Positions 51,255 to 59,556 of a DNA stretch of 64,000 nt are shown piece by piece. Every line of letters starts with the position of its first letter. The first letter of the stretch is position 1. The position numbers and the translations under genes were made by a program. The stretch comes from Edaphobacter modestus (lineage in GTDB: Bacteria > Acidobacteriota > Terriglobia > Terriglobales > Acidobacteriaceae). The notes below the pieces were generated by a model. It was not told where the DNA came from and did no database searches. It saw only the letters and a list, made by a program, of their open reading frames with translations. The stretch covers positions 434,001 to 498,000 of the forward strand of contig NZ_SHKW01000001.1 in NCBI RefSeq assembly GCF_004217555.1, read 5' to 3'.

Positions 51255-52145
51255 TTATGGCTGTACTGGCCTTGGAACGTTCAAGGAGAAGAGCTTGGCG
51301 GGATCAAGGTACTCCCCCTGCCAGCGGACGCTGAGGTGCAGATGCGGACCGGTTGCTCGACCGGTTTCGCCGCTGAGCGCAATCATCTGTCCACGTCTTA
51401 CCAGCTCTCCTTCTCTGACTTTGAATTCCGACAGATGCATGTAGATAGTCATGAGACCCAGACCATGATCGAGAATGACGCAATTGCCCTCGTAAAAGAG
51501 AGGTCTTGCGAGCAAGACGCGTGCGGAGTTGGCAGCTCTGACAGGTGTGCCAACTTTCGCCCGGTAATCGAGACCACGATGAACGCTTACCAGCGATCCG
51601 TTGAAGATACGCCGTGTACCAAAAGAGTCGGTGCGAGGTGCAGACTTCAAGGGCGGGGAAAAGCTCCCAGTCCAAAGCGGGCTGTTGGCAGAGCGCGCGA
51701 AGATCCTGCGCTTGACCTGCTGATCTGCCACTATGATCTTTTGCTCCTGCTCACTGGGCTCCACAAATTTCTGCGGTACGGTGAGTGGAATTTCTTTGTA
51801 GGGCGCGGGAGCGACATCGATGGTACGACGAATCGTCTTTGTGCCGCTCTGTTGAATTAGCTCAATCGTAAGCTCATAGCTACCCGACTTCGCCCCGACG
51901 TCCACTCCTGCAAGGGAGTACCAGGAGTCGGGATCTTTTGGCTCCTGAAAGAAGCTCAGTTCATGACCTTGCCAGGTTCCGGTAACTCCTGTGAGCGACG
52001 GCGAGTTGACCCGAAACAGGCACGGTGAACCGGTAAACAGAATATCTGGTGTCCAAGCGATGGAGGTGGCTGGTTGTGCCCGGATGGATGGAATCAAAAA
52101 GGCTACAAGAACAAGTGGCAGCACTATCCGAACGAGATTCCTCAT
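51255..52145 (-). CDS. M23 family metallopeptidase, LytM-like
   Basis: The 296-residue protein has a signal peptide (MRNLVRIVLPLVLVAFLIPS, then IRAQ) and a C-terminal LytM domain. The zinc motif is HRGLDYRAK (His, Asp) together with GPHLHLSVRW (HLH), and NCVILDHGLGLMTIYMHLS lies between. The N-terminal half is beta-rich. It probably cleaves, or helps activate cleavage of, peptidoglycan in the periplasm. All metal ligands are present, so it is likely active. ATG 52145 gives the ideal signal; ATGs at 52157 and 52169 are possible starts. Confidence 0.9.
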   Translation of the reverse strand: MRNLVRIVLPLVLVAFLIPSIRAQPATSIAWTPDILFTGSPCLFRVNSPSLTGVTGTWQGHELSFFQEPKDPDSWYSLAGVDVGAKSGSYELTIELIQQSGTKTIRRTIDVAPAPYKEIPLTVPQKFVEPSEQEQKIIVADQQVKRRIFARSANSPLWTGSFSPPLKSAPRTDSFGTRRIFNGSLVSVHRGLDYRAKVGTPVRAANSARVLLARPLFYEGNCVILDHGLGLMTIYMHLSEFKVREGELVRRGQMIALSGETGRATGPHLHLSVRWQGEYLDPAKLFSLNVPRPVQP

Positions 52146-52222
52146 GGCTAGGAGCATAACCCTGGCCATGATACGTGCGCTTGAACTGTGCTGCGATCAG
52201 CTCTGAATCATCTTTCGATCTG

Positions 52223-53014
52223 TTAGCTTATGGAGGTTCGACGCAACCATTGCTCCAGAAAACTGGTGAGTTCCTGAGGTGGCTTAAGCCAGGACGTCGC
52301 TGCGGTCTCACGGTATTCGTTTCGGACCAGAATCGAGAGTCCCCGCTGTGCCAGCTTACGGAATCCATCTTCATCTGTGAGGTCGTCACCCAGAAAAGCG
52401 ACCGGCACGGAGAGATCCAGATCTCTGAGGACGGCTCCGACCGCATCACCTTTGTCGGGTCGGGTCACGCGCAGCTCGATGCCACCCTCGAAGTGTAAAA
52501 GCTTGAGGCCTTTAGGCTCTGCAAGAGGGGCCCAACCCTGCAGCGTGCTGGAGCGGATCTCTTGTATCTGGTCTTCGGACATTCCGCGCCAGTGAACCGC
52601 GACTCCCCCCGGTTTAACCTCGGCAAGGGCAGACATACCCTGGGAGTGCAACCATTCCTCAGCTCGTTGGAGAGCGTGAGTGAGGCTGGGATCAATAGGA
52701 ACTTGCTCGCGCGTTCCGTTGGGTAGGAGATGGTCGAGGCCGTGCGCTCCCCAGATCTCAATCCCAGCTAAGGGTTGGAGAAGAGCTTGTACTTCCTCGA
52801 CCGGACGCCCGGTGATCACGATAACCGCGGTTCTACCGGTTTGCTGGATAGCCCCTAGTAATGGCAGGATCCCGGGGTAAGGATAAGCCCGATCACGCTC
52901 GACGTGAAAGGGGGCCAGGGTGCCATCGTAGTCCAGTAGCAAAACCGAAGCTGGTGCTCCCGGAAGCTTGTTGAGAAAGTCTGTCCTAGCGTTGATCTGC
53001 GAGCTCTCTGGCAT
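52223..53014 (-). CDS. otsB: Trehalose-6-phosphate phosphatase
   Basis: The 263-residue HAD enzyme dephosphorylates trehalose 6-phosphate. The nucleophile motif LLLDYDGTLAP is at residues 25-35, IVITGRPVEEVQALLQPL lies near 70, the cap contains GVAVHWRG, and the acidic motif GDDLTDEDGF is near the C-terminus. GGGGAG 9 nt before ATG 53014 decides that start; an in-frame start at 53098 would overlap otsA. It is 29 bp downstream of otsA. Together they make trehalose from UDP-glucose and glucose 6-phosphate. Confidence 0.95.
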   Translation of the reverse strand: MPESSQINARTDFLNKLPGAPASVLLLDYDGTLAPFHVERDRAYPYPGILPLLGAIQQTGRTAVIVITGRPVEEVQALLQPLAGIEIWGAHGLDHLLPNGTREQVPIDPSLTHALQRAEEWLHSQGMSALAEVKPGGVAVHWRGMSEDQIQEIRSSTLQGWAPLAEPKGLKLLHFEGGIELRVTRPDKGDAVGAVLRDLDLSVPVAFLGDDLTDEDGFRKLAQRGLSILVRNEYRETAATSWLKPPQELTSFLEQWLRRTSIS

Positions 53015-53043
53015 TTCAAAATCTCCCCATAGTTCGCTGAATA

Positions 53044-55290
53044 TTAGCGCTTCAGTCGAAGCTCGCAGAGTTCTCCGATGAGAGAAGCTGCCCACCAATA
53101 GATATTGTGTTCCTTGACCATTTTGCGCATTCTTCGCATGCGGTCGACGATCTCGGTGACGTCCATCTCCAAGGCACGAGCAATCGCTTGCCCCGTTCCC
53201 TGAATGTCATACGGATTTACGATAAGCGCGTCGCGCAACTCCCTTGCCGCGCCGGTGAATCTGCTGAGAATCAAGACTCCCCGATCATCGCTGCGTGCTG
53301 CTACGTATTCCTTCGCGACCAGATTCATGCCGTCGTGAAGGGACGTGACCATGCAAACGTGTGCCGCTCGATAGTAGCGTCGCACTTCTTTATGGGAGTG
53401 CTGGCGGTTGAGAAAAACGATGGGTCTCCACTTACCTCGTTTGAAGCGGTCGTTGATGCGGGTGGCCTCAGACTCCACTTCTCTCTGAAACTCGGCATAC
53501 CGCGGAATATTGCTGCGTGTGGGAGCACCGATCTGGATAAAGGTAAATTTCCCTTGATACCGAGGATGGCGTTCAAGAAACGACTCTACGGCCTGGAAGC
53601 GCTCGATAATTCCTTTCGTGTAGTCGACGCGATCGACGCCGACGCCGAGAAAGGTGGCATCGATTCCCAACTCTCCGATTATGGCGCTACGTTCCTCTTC
53701 GAAGGAATGATCGAGGGGGAGACCGGAGGAGTCCTCGGTTAGCTCCACACTGATTGGGAAGGGAAGCACGGAAGACCAGTGGTCGTTCCGTTTCACGGAG
53801 AAGTGTTCCCAATCGACTCGTGCCTCAAGAACACGATCGACGGTGCTGAGGAAATTATTGCAATGCGCCTGCACATGGAACCCAATGAGATCCGCTCCTA
53901 GCAATCCATCCAGAAGCTCCCGCTGCCAGGGGCAGATACTGAAGGACTCCGGATTCGGCCAGGGAATGTGCCAGAAGATGGCAACCCTGGCGTGGGGGAT
54001 ACGATCTTTGATCATTCTGGGCAGGAGCGCAAAATGATAATCCTGAATCAGAACTACCGGATCCCGCTCGCCCGCCATCTCCTCGACCAGAGCATCGGCA
54101 AATCTCTCGTTAACGGCGTTGTAGAACTCCCAGTCAGATGCCCTGAAAGTGGGGCGAGTGTGCGCCATGTGACAGAGAGGCCAGAGGCCCTCATTGGCGA
54201 AGCCATAGTAATAGCCTTCTTCTTCTGCAGCGCTGAGCCACACTCGACGAAGTGTGTACTTGGGGTCATCCGGCGGGACTTGCAACCGATCGTGATTATC
54301 TACGGTTTCTGCATCGGCGCTGCCGCTCCCCTGAGCGACCCAGGTACCGTTGCAGGCGCAGAGGATCGGTTCGATCGCCGTGACCAAGCCGCTGGCAGGA
54401 ACTGTCACGGTGATCGTGTTGCCCTGCCAGTTGTGGACGTACGGTTCGCGATTGGAGACGACGAAGAGGCTGCTACCATCCAGTTTGCTGCGAACATGTT
54501 CTGCCAGCCTCTGTGCTGTCCAGAGAGATTCGTTGGTATTACGTAACCGGGCTTCGATCTCTGCGGCAGCTCGTGCTCGCTGCATACTCTCCGCCAAAGG
54601 AGCCATTTCGCGAGCCAAAGGGAGAAGAAAATCGAGATCCTTGGACGGCGGTTGAACCACCTGTCTTCCAGTCCGGAGGGTCTTCATCCATTGAGCCGCG
54701 CGAGCGATAGGCCCGGCAACGCTCCAGCGAACGATGAGCAGGGTAATTGCGACGATGACAAGAACCTGGCCGGCGATACGAATGAAGACGCGGCCCCAGA
54801 CGCGGAAGATTTCCGTGCGAATGTAGCCGGTTTCATAGACGATGACAATTCCGCCGATGATGCTTTTGTCTGGTGCGTGCAATGGCGCAGCTAGGAGGTA
54901 CACCCGCCTGAAACGCAATCGTGTAAACCGTGTCTCAGGACGATCGTGCGAGAGCGCACTCGAAAGCGCTTCCGGGGCCCCGGATAGCAAGGACCCGAGC
55001 TCACGTGTCATTACCAGCGTGGATCCATCATGATCGTAGATTCCAATTCCCAGCAAATGGTCGCGGTTGCTAAATCGCCGCACCAGTTGTTCGAGTTTAC
55101 CGGTATCTCCGCTTGCGAGATACAGCTCGGCATTGCTGGCAAGACTTTCCCCAAAAGTTTCCGCCTTATATTGAAGATCGCGCCGGAGGGCCTCTTTGTC
55201 ATCCTGCACATCGGACCAGGACGAGGCGAGAGACACCAGGGTGACTCCCAGGATCAGCGCTATGATCAGTCGCAAACTTAAAATTCGCAT
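53044..55290 (-). CDS. otsA: Trehalose-6-phosphate synthase with N-terminal membrane sensor domain
   Basis: The 748-residue protein has a GT20 synthase at about residues 274-748: [71 protein letters not shown] and [20 protein letters not shown]. Its first 270 residues are additional: membrane helix 1 (residues 5-23), an extracytoplasmic domain of about 140 residues with [17 protein letters not shown] (PAS/CACHE-like), membrane helix 2 (about 168-190), a HAMP-like linker and a helical segment. This is the architecture of a membrane receptor with a synthase output. It is expected to sit in the inner membrane with the synthase in the cytoplasm. Ligand and control are unknown. Confidence 0.93.
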   Translation of the reverse strand: MRILSLRLIIALILGVTLVSLASSWSDVQDDKEALRRDLQYKAETFGESLASNAELYLASGDTGKLEQLVRRFSNRDHLLGIGIYDHDGSTLVMTRELGSLLSGAPEALSSALSHDRPETRFTRLRFRRVYLLAAPLHAPDKSIIGGIVIVYETGYIRTEIFRVWGRVFIRIAGQVLVIVAITLLIVRWSVAGPIARAAQWMKTLRTGRQVVQPPSKDLDFLLPLAREMAPLAESMQRARAAAEIEARLRNTNESLWTAQRLAEHVRSKLDGSSLFVVSNREPYVHNWQGNTITVTVPASGLVTAIEPILCACNGTWVAQGSGSADAETVDNHDRLQVPPDDPKYTLRRVWLSAAEEEGYYYGFANEGLWPLCHMAHTRPTFRASDWEFYNAVNERFADALVEEMAGERDPVVLIQDYHFALLPRMIKDRIPHARVAIFWHIPWPNPESFSICPWQRELLDGLLGADLIGFHVQAHCNNFLSTVDRVLEARVDWEHFSVKRNDHWSSVLPFPISVELTEDSSGLPLDHSFEEERSAIIGELGIDATFLGVGVDRVDYTKGIIERFQAVESFLERHPRYQGKFTFIQIGAPTRSNIPRYAEFQREVESEATRINDRFKRGKWRPIVFLNRQHSHKEVRRYYRAAHVCMVTSLHDGMNLVAKEYVAARSDDRGVLILSRFTGAARELRDALIVNPYDIQGTGQAIARALEMDVTEIVDRMRRMRKMVKEHNIYWWAASLIGELCELRLKR

Positions 55291-55393
55291 AGGCTCGTAG
55301 ATGCATGCTTCTAAAAAAGCAGCAAAAGATTAGTTTAAACGTAGATGCCGGTTGTAGTTGATTTATGACCGGATCGAGAGCTAAATTGCTGAT

Positions 55394-55687
55394 TCACAGT
55401 AACGGATCTCGATCCGAGTGTCCGAGATCGCGTTCCGGAGCAATGCGATCTCGAATGAGTTGCTTGAGTTCCTTCATTTCGGGAAAGCGTTTCTGTTGCG
55501 CGCGAGACCAGACGATGTCTTCCCCGACCCTCACTTCAAAGATGCCGCCCGTTCCCGGTTGGAGGCAGACTTCGCGTACTTCATCCTGAAAGGTAGTGAG
55601 CAACTCCTGCGCAGTCCAGGCCGCACGAAGGAGCCACCGACATTGGGTGCAATATTCGATCTCGATACGTGCGCGACTGGTATTCAT
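55394..55687 (-). CDS. Rdx family (SelT/SelW/SelH-like) thioredoxin-fold protein
   Basis: The 97-residue protein starts MNTSRARIEIEYCTQCRWLL with a Cys13-x-x-Cys16 pair at the place where selenoproteins W/T/H carry C-x-x-U. The rest, ELLTTFQDEVREVCLQPGTG then GIFEVRVGEDIVWSR and KRFPEMKELKQLIRD, fits the Rdx family. It has ordinary Cys instead of selenocysteine. A redox role is assumed from the family. It stands alone between otsA and gltX. Confidence 0.88.
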   Translation of the reverse strand: MNTSRARIEIEYCTQCRWLLRAAWTAQELLTTFQDEVREVCLQPGTGGIFEVRVGEDIVWSRAQQKRFPEMKELKQLIRDRIAPERDLGHSDRDPLL

Positions 55688-56192
55688 TCTCTCAAGTCTA
55701 TCTTGTACCTTCCGCTACGCGCGATTTCGACGGACAGCCGTTTCCGCGAAATGTGAGCATCAAAGGTAGAGCGCGTTATGGCCCGGAAGTGCTGAAACGT
55801 CCTGTCGTTCGCCTCCGGGTATATGGGGCTTGGAAGTGTTGATAGGTTGGTATCTCTCGTGGCTCGAGCCGATCTTGGGTAATGGTCGCCGATCCGACAA
55901 TAGTGGGTCCTTCGACGTTCATTCATGTGGGGCATGCCCTGGTTTACCTGTTATCCGTTCTGCCAGAATCTCCGGTTCGAGCTCGGTTGTGTAGAACAAG
56001 GGAACGGGGTTCCGTTGTGACACGCTATCCCAGCTTTCATGAGAACACTTCCGATGGATGGAATATCGTTCCGTCCCAGTTGCTCAACAAAATCGGAAAT
56101 CGGGTGCTCTGCGGTTCTCAGAACGTCAAGAATGCTCTTGTGGCCGATGCGAGACATCACGAGCCAGGGAGACGATCCGATGATCTGCTCCG
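55688..56192. other. 505-bp gap upstream of the Rdx gene
   Basis: I see no convincing gene here. Open frames such as 55882-56436 (plus) and 55951-56160 (minus) lack a ribosome-binding site and have no recognisable family pattern. The Rdx promoter should lie at the left end. No repeats or RNA folds stood out. Confidence 0.4.
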
Positions 56193-57680
56193 CTACTTTT
56201 TGTTGGCCAGCTTCTTCTGGGCTTCCAGGAAGCGGCGAACACGGTCAAGCGATCGCGCCTTCCCAAAGACCACCATACTCTCGAGCAAGGGAGGGGACAT
56301 GGTGCTCCCGGTGATAATTGCGCGGAGCAACATGAAGTTCTCTTTGACCGACCAGGATCTATCCTGGCCGAGCGTTTTCAACGCGAGTTCCAAGGAATCG
56401 TGTGTCCAGTCGGTAGCCTCGAGAGTAGCGAGCTGATCCTGCGCAAAGGCAAGCGTTTCTTCCAAGTTTCGCTTTTTGGGAAGAAAGACATCCTGGGATG
56501 GACTTACGTTATCAGAGAAGAAGAAGCTGGTCAGATCACCAAACTGAGTGAGAGTTTCAATTCGAGTCTGCATGAGAGCCGAAATCTGGCCCAGGTAGTC
56601 GTCGCCGAAGAGACGAGTCCGAACGGCTGTGAAGAAGGCCTCCGGCGTGAGCTTACGAAGATACTCTCCGTTGAGCCATTTAAGCTTGGTCAGGTCGAAG
56701 ACTGGGCCCCCGAGACGGATATTGGTAAACACAAAGTGCTCGACCATCTCCGGAAGCGTGAATTGCTCGGTCCCGTTGTTAATGTCTGCAGGCATGCCGC
56801 CGCCCATCAATCCCAGAAAGTTAGTAATCGCCTCGGGGAGATACCCGCTGTCACGGTAGTAGATGAGCGAAACGGGATTCTTGCGCTTGGATATTTTGGA
56901 CTTGTCCAGATTTCGCAGGAGAGGCATGTGCCAGAAGCGCGGGACTTGCCACCCGAATGCGCGGTACAGCAATACATGCTTCGGCGTAGAGGAGATCCAC
57001 TCCTCGGCGCGGATAACGTCCGTAATCTGCATGAGGTGATCGTCGACGACATTGGCGAGGTGATAAGTGGGGAAGCCGTCAGACTTCAAAAGAACCTGAT
57101 CGTCGACATTATTGTGTTCGAAGGTGATGTTCCCGCGGAGCTCATCTCGAAAAGTGGTAGCGGATGTCAGGTCAGTTCCACGAGGCGGAACAGCGAGACG
57201 TATGGTGGACAACTTGCCATTTGCAAGATTTTGTTGAATTTGTTCGGGGGTAAGGTGACGGCATGTTCCGGGGTACCGGGGAGGTAATTTAGCTGCAATC
57301 TGCTGCCTGCGCACCTCTTCCAATTCATCAGGGCTGCAGAAGCAACGGTAGGCAGTGCCATTCTCAAGTAGAATCTCGGCGTGATTTCGATAAATCTCGG
57401 TACGTTCGGATTGGCGGTAGGGGCCAAAAGGACCACCGACATCAGGACCCTCATCCCATGTGAGCCCAAGCCATCGAAGAGAATCGAAGATCATCTGTTC
57501 GGACGTTGGGACGAAGCGCGCACGGTCTGTGTCCTCGATGCGGAGGATAAATTTTCCCGATCGCTGACGAGCGTAAATGTAATTGAGAAGCCCGATATAG
57601 GCGGTACCCACGTGGGGGTCGCCGGTAGGCGAGGGGGCTATACGGACGCGGATGGGAGTTTCTGTCGCGATACTGGTCAT
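56193..57680 (-). CDS. gltX: Glutamyl-tRNA synthetase
   Basis: The 495-residue class I enzyme charges tRNA-Glu. Signatures are VRIAPSPTGDPHVGTAYIGL (HIGH-type motif, here His-Val-Gly-Thr), RIEDTDRARFVPTSEQMI, CFCSPDELEEVR with later TCRHL (a possible zinc site, Cys-x-Cys and a distal Cys), PTYHLANVVDDHLM and DKSKISKRKNP (KMSKS-type motif). The C-terminal anticodon-binding domain is helical. Length is close to the usual 465-500. No strong Shine-Dalgarno precedes ATG 57680. The gene is followed by the 505-bp gap. Confidence 0.97.
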   Translation of the reverse strand: MTSIATETPIRVRIAPSPTGDPHVGTAYIGLLNYIYARQRSGKFILRIEDTDRARFVPTSEQMIFDSLRWLGLTWDEGPDVGGPFGPYRQSERTEIYRNHAEILLENGTAYRCFCSPDELEEVRRQQIAAKLPPRYPGTCRHLTPEQIQQNLANGKLSTIRLAVPPRGTDLTSATTFRDELRGNITFEHNNVDDQVLLKSDGFPTYHLANVVDDHLMQITDVIRAEEWISSTPKHVLLYRAFGWQVPRFWHMPLLRNLDKSKISKRKNPVSLIYYRDSGYLPEAITNFLGLMGGGMPADINNGTEQFTLPEMVEHFVFTNIRLGGPVFDLTKLKWLNGEYLRKLTPEAFFTAVRTRLFGDDYLGQISALMQTRIETLTQFGDLTSFFFSDNVSPSQDVFLPKKRNLEETLAFAQDQLATLEATDWTHDSLELALKTLGQDRSWSVKENFMLLRAIITGSTMSPPLLESMVVFGKARSLDRVRRFLEAQKKLANKK

Positions 57681-57741
57681 AATGAAGGTCGAGCTTAATG
57701 CTAGCAGAGGACACGAAGATGGTCTGCGAGTGTAACAAAAT

Positions 57742-57771
57742 CAAAGGGAGCGGTAAGTTCCGCTCCCTTTG
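57742..57771 (-). terminator. Intrinsic terminator of the cheX-like gene
   Basis: Arms 57742-57753 and 57760-57771 form a perfect 12-bp stem with a 6-nt loop. Read on the minus strand it is followed by ATTTTGTTA. It lies about 50 bp after the stop of the CheX-like gene and before gltX. Confidence 0.82.
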
Positions 57772-57822
57772 AGATAGATAGTTTCCTCATGCATTTCCAG
57801 CCTAGCCCGCTCCGTGCGACGG

Positions 57823-58338
57823 TTATGAATATTCGCCGTAGAGCGTGATGGTCAAGATAGAGTCCTGGAACCGGTACGAACGTGCGAGCTGGAATGTCGA
57901 TGTTTTCTTGTGGATTTCATAATGGGTTCCGGTGACGACAGTAGGAACTGAGAGCAGGCAGGCTGCACTTAGAGCGGGAATCTTAGACTTCCACGCACCG
58001 GCGAGAATATTTGCTATTTCGCCGAGTCCATCGAGAACCGTGTCATCGACCGTAGAAACTTCCATACCCATCATGCAGGCGGTAATCTGTTTTGCCCCGG
58101 CTTCATTCACTACCACAGTGAAGACACCGCTGAGCGCGCCCGCCAGGCCGATGACTGCTGTAAGCGTAACGGGGATATTGGATGGCGGGACCGGAGTTTC
58201 AGAGATATTGACCGGAACACCCATCATCAAACCAAGTACCTCTTCAACGGTCTTGTCCAGGACCGCAGTATCAGTGACAGCCGTGACGAGGTCACTTGCT
58301 GCGTTGGCGTCGACGGGCGGAACGGTTAACTGGACCAT
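57823..58338 (-). CDS. CheX-like chemotaxis phosphatase
   Basis: The 171-residue protein has the CheC/CheX fold. VTLTAVIGLAGALSGVFTVV and then MEVSTVDDTVLDGLGEIANI with LAGAWKSKI give the Glu-x-x-Asn active motif (EIAN) of the CheX/CheC phosphatase helix. CheX dephosphorylates CheY-P. Only one clear Glu-x-x-Asn motif is visible, as in CheX rather than the double-motif CheC. No other chemotaxis or flagellar gene is in the window, so it may serve another response-regulator system. AAGGAG lies 13 nt before ATG 58338. Confidence 0.85.
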   Translation of the reverse strand: MVQLTVPPVDANAASDLVTAVTDTAVLDKTVEEVLGLMMGVPVNISETPVPPSNIPVTLTAVIGLAGALSGVFTVVVNEAGAKQITACMMGMEVSTVDDTVLDGLGEIANILAGAWKSKIPALSAACLLSVPTVVTGTHYEIHKKTSTFQLARSYRFQDSILTITLYGEYS

Positions 58339-58557
58339 AAGAACTCGAGATCTCCTTCGGCGTATGGATGCTCTATCGGCACCGGCTCGCGAAAGATTAG
58401 GCCCCATTGGAGACGCATGGACGATGGTGAAGGACCCAAACACCCAAAGACTTTGATACGCCCAATGTAGGATGACTTGTAGTGCGGATTTTTGTCCTGA
58501 AGGTTCTCAGATAAATGACCTGATTTGCTTTTGTCGGTTTGGCGTGTTACCAAAACT

Positions 58558-58665
58558 ATGCCGACGAAGGTGACCAGTATTAGAGATATATCAAGCGGTG
58601 AATCATTGCCGCTCCAGGGTTTTGGGACGGAATTGAATCAGCGGCTTCGTTCAAGAAGGCAATAA
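58558..58665 (+). pseudogene. Possible remnant of a LacI-family regulator N-terminus
   Basis: A short frame starts MPTKVTSIRDI, very like the start of LacI-family repressors, but ends after 35 codons. In the next frame, at about 58614-58634, the bases encode SRVLGRN, the recognition-helix ending of the same family, followed by stop TGA. The distance between the two pieces is about 11 bp too short for an intact helix-turn-helix. I infer a frame-shifted, deleted remnant upstream of the sugar genes. Chance resemblance cannot be excluded. Confidence 0.3.
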
Positions 58666-58742
58666 CCGTGTTGTGCTCGATTGGCGAGCGCTTGTTTCAA
58701 ATAAGGATTTCTAATATCGACAGCAGGGAGAGAGCATCGCAA

Positions 58743-59465
58743 ATGGATACGTCGAACGCCGAGTTTTTGAAGTCCGTTCCTCCAGTCAATGCAGAGGCGA
58801 AGAGGAGCTCTTTCAAGAGTTTCATCGCTTGCCTATTCGCAATGGTCCTCATTGTCGCATCCAGCACGGATCTCACGGGACAGCAGAAGCCCAAGGTGCC
58901 GGGAAACGACTGGATCCAGCTCTTTAATGGTTCAGACCTTACGGGTTGGACAAAGATTGGCGCCGAGAGTTGGACCGTGGAAGGGGATGGCCTGTTGCAT
59001 GGTCGTGGACTGACCAAAGCTTATGGCTATCTTGAGACGGAGAAGGACTATAAGGATTTTCAATTGTCGCTTCGTTTCAAGTGCGTAGGCGACGGCAATA
59101 GCGGCGTTTTCTTCCATACGGGGTTCAAGCCGAATTCGGTGGATACTACGCAGGGGATGCAGTTCGAGATCGATTGCACGATGATGCACCATACGGGCGG
59201 CGTCTATGGCGAAGATGGCCGTGGTTGGGTGGTATGGCCTTCCCCTGAGAATGAAGGAGTGGTACGGAAGGGCGAGTGGAACGATTACTTTGTCGAAGTG
59301 ATTGGGAATCGGTATCGCTCCAGGTTGAATGGTGTGCCGATGGTCGATTTCACTGATCCAAAGCCAAGTGCTCCGGATGGAAAGATCGCTCTCCAACTTC
59401 ATGCGGGCGGCGCTGGCAACATGCAGTTCAAAGATATTTGGATTCGGGACCTTTCAACTCGCTGA
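58743..59465 (+). CDS. DUF1080 protein, 3-keto-disaccharide hydrolase-like
   Basis: The 240-residue protein has a membrane-spanning or signal segment (SFIACLFAMVLIVASSTDLT, residues about 26-45) and one lectin-like beta-sandwich: WIQLFNGSDLTGWTKIGAES, DFQLSLRFKCVGDGNSGVFF, GMQFEIDCTMMHHTGGVYGE and KIALQLHAGGAGNMQFKDIW. These phrases are the DUF1080 (3-keto-disaccharide hydrolase) consensus. Members hydrolyse 3-keto-glycosides after oxidation of the sugar at C3. GGGAGAG about 12 nt before ATG 58743 supports the start. It leads a group with a quinoprotein dehydrogenase and a Gfo/Idh/MocA oxidoreductase. Confidence 0.87.
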   Translation: MDTSNAEFLKSVPPVNAEAKRSSFKSFIACLFAMVLIVASSTDLTGQQKPKVPGNDWIQLFNGSDLTGWTKIGAESWTVEGDGLLHGRGLTKAYGYLETEKDYKDFQLSLRFKCVGDGNSGVFFHTGFKPNSVDTTQGMQFEIDCTMMHHTGGVYGEDGRGWVVWPSPENEGVVRKGEWNDYFVEVIGNRYRSRLNGVPMVDFTDPKPSAPDGKIALQLHAGGAGNMQFKDIWIRDLSTR

Positions 59466-59556
59466 GACTCTCTGTTGCACCATAGGAACCACCTAAGCTT
59501 GCGGCAGACCTGGTTCTGTTACTGGGATGCGCCAGATTTAGATAGAGGAGCAGACC

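Noticed and set aside
55882..56436. 184-codon plus-strand frame overlapping the end of gltX
   Set aside because: No ribosome-binding site, no motif, and it runs antisense into gltX.
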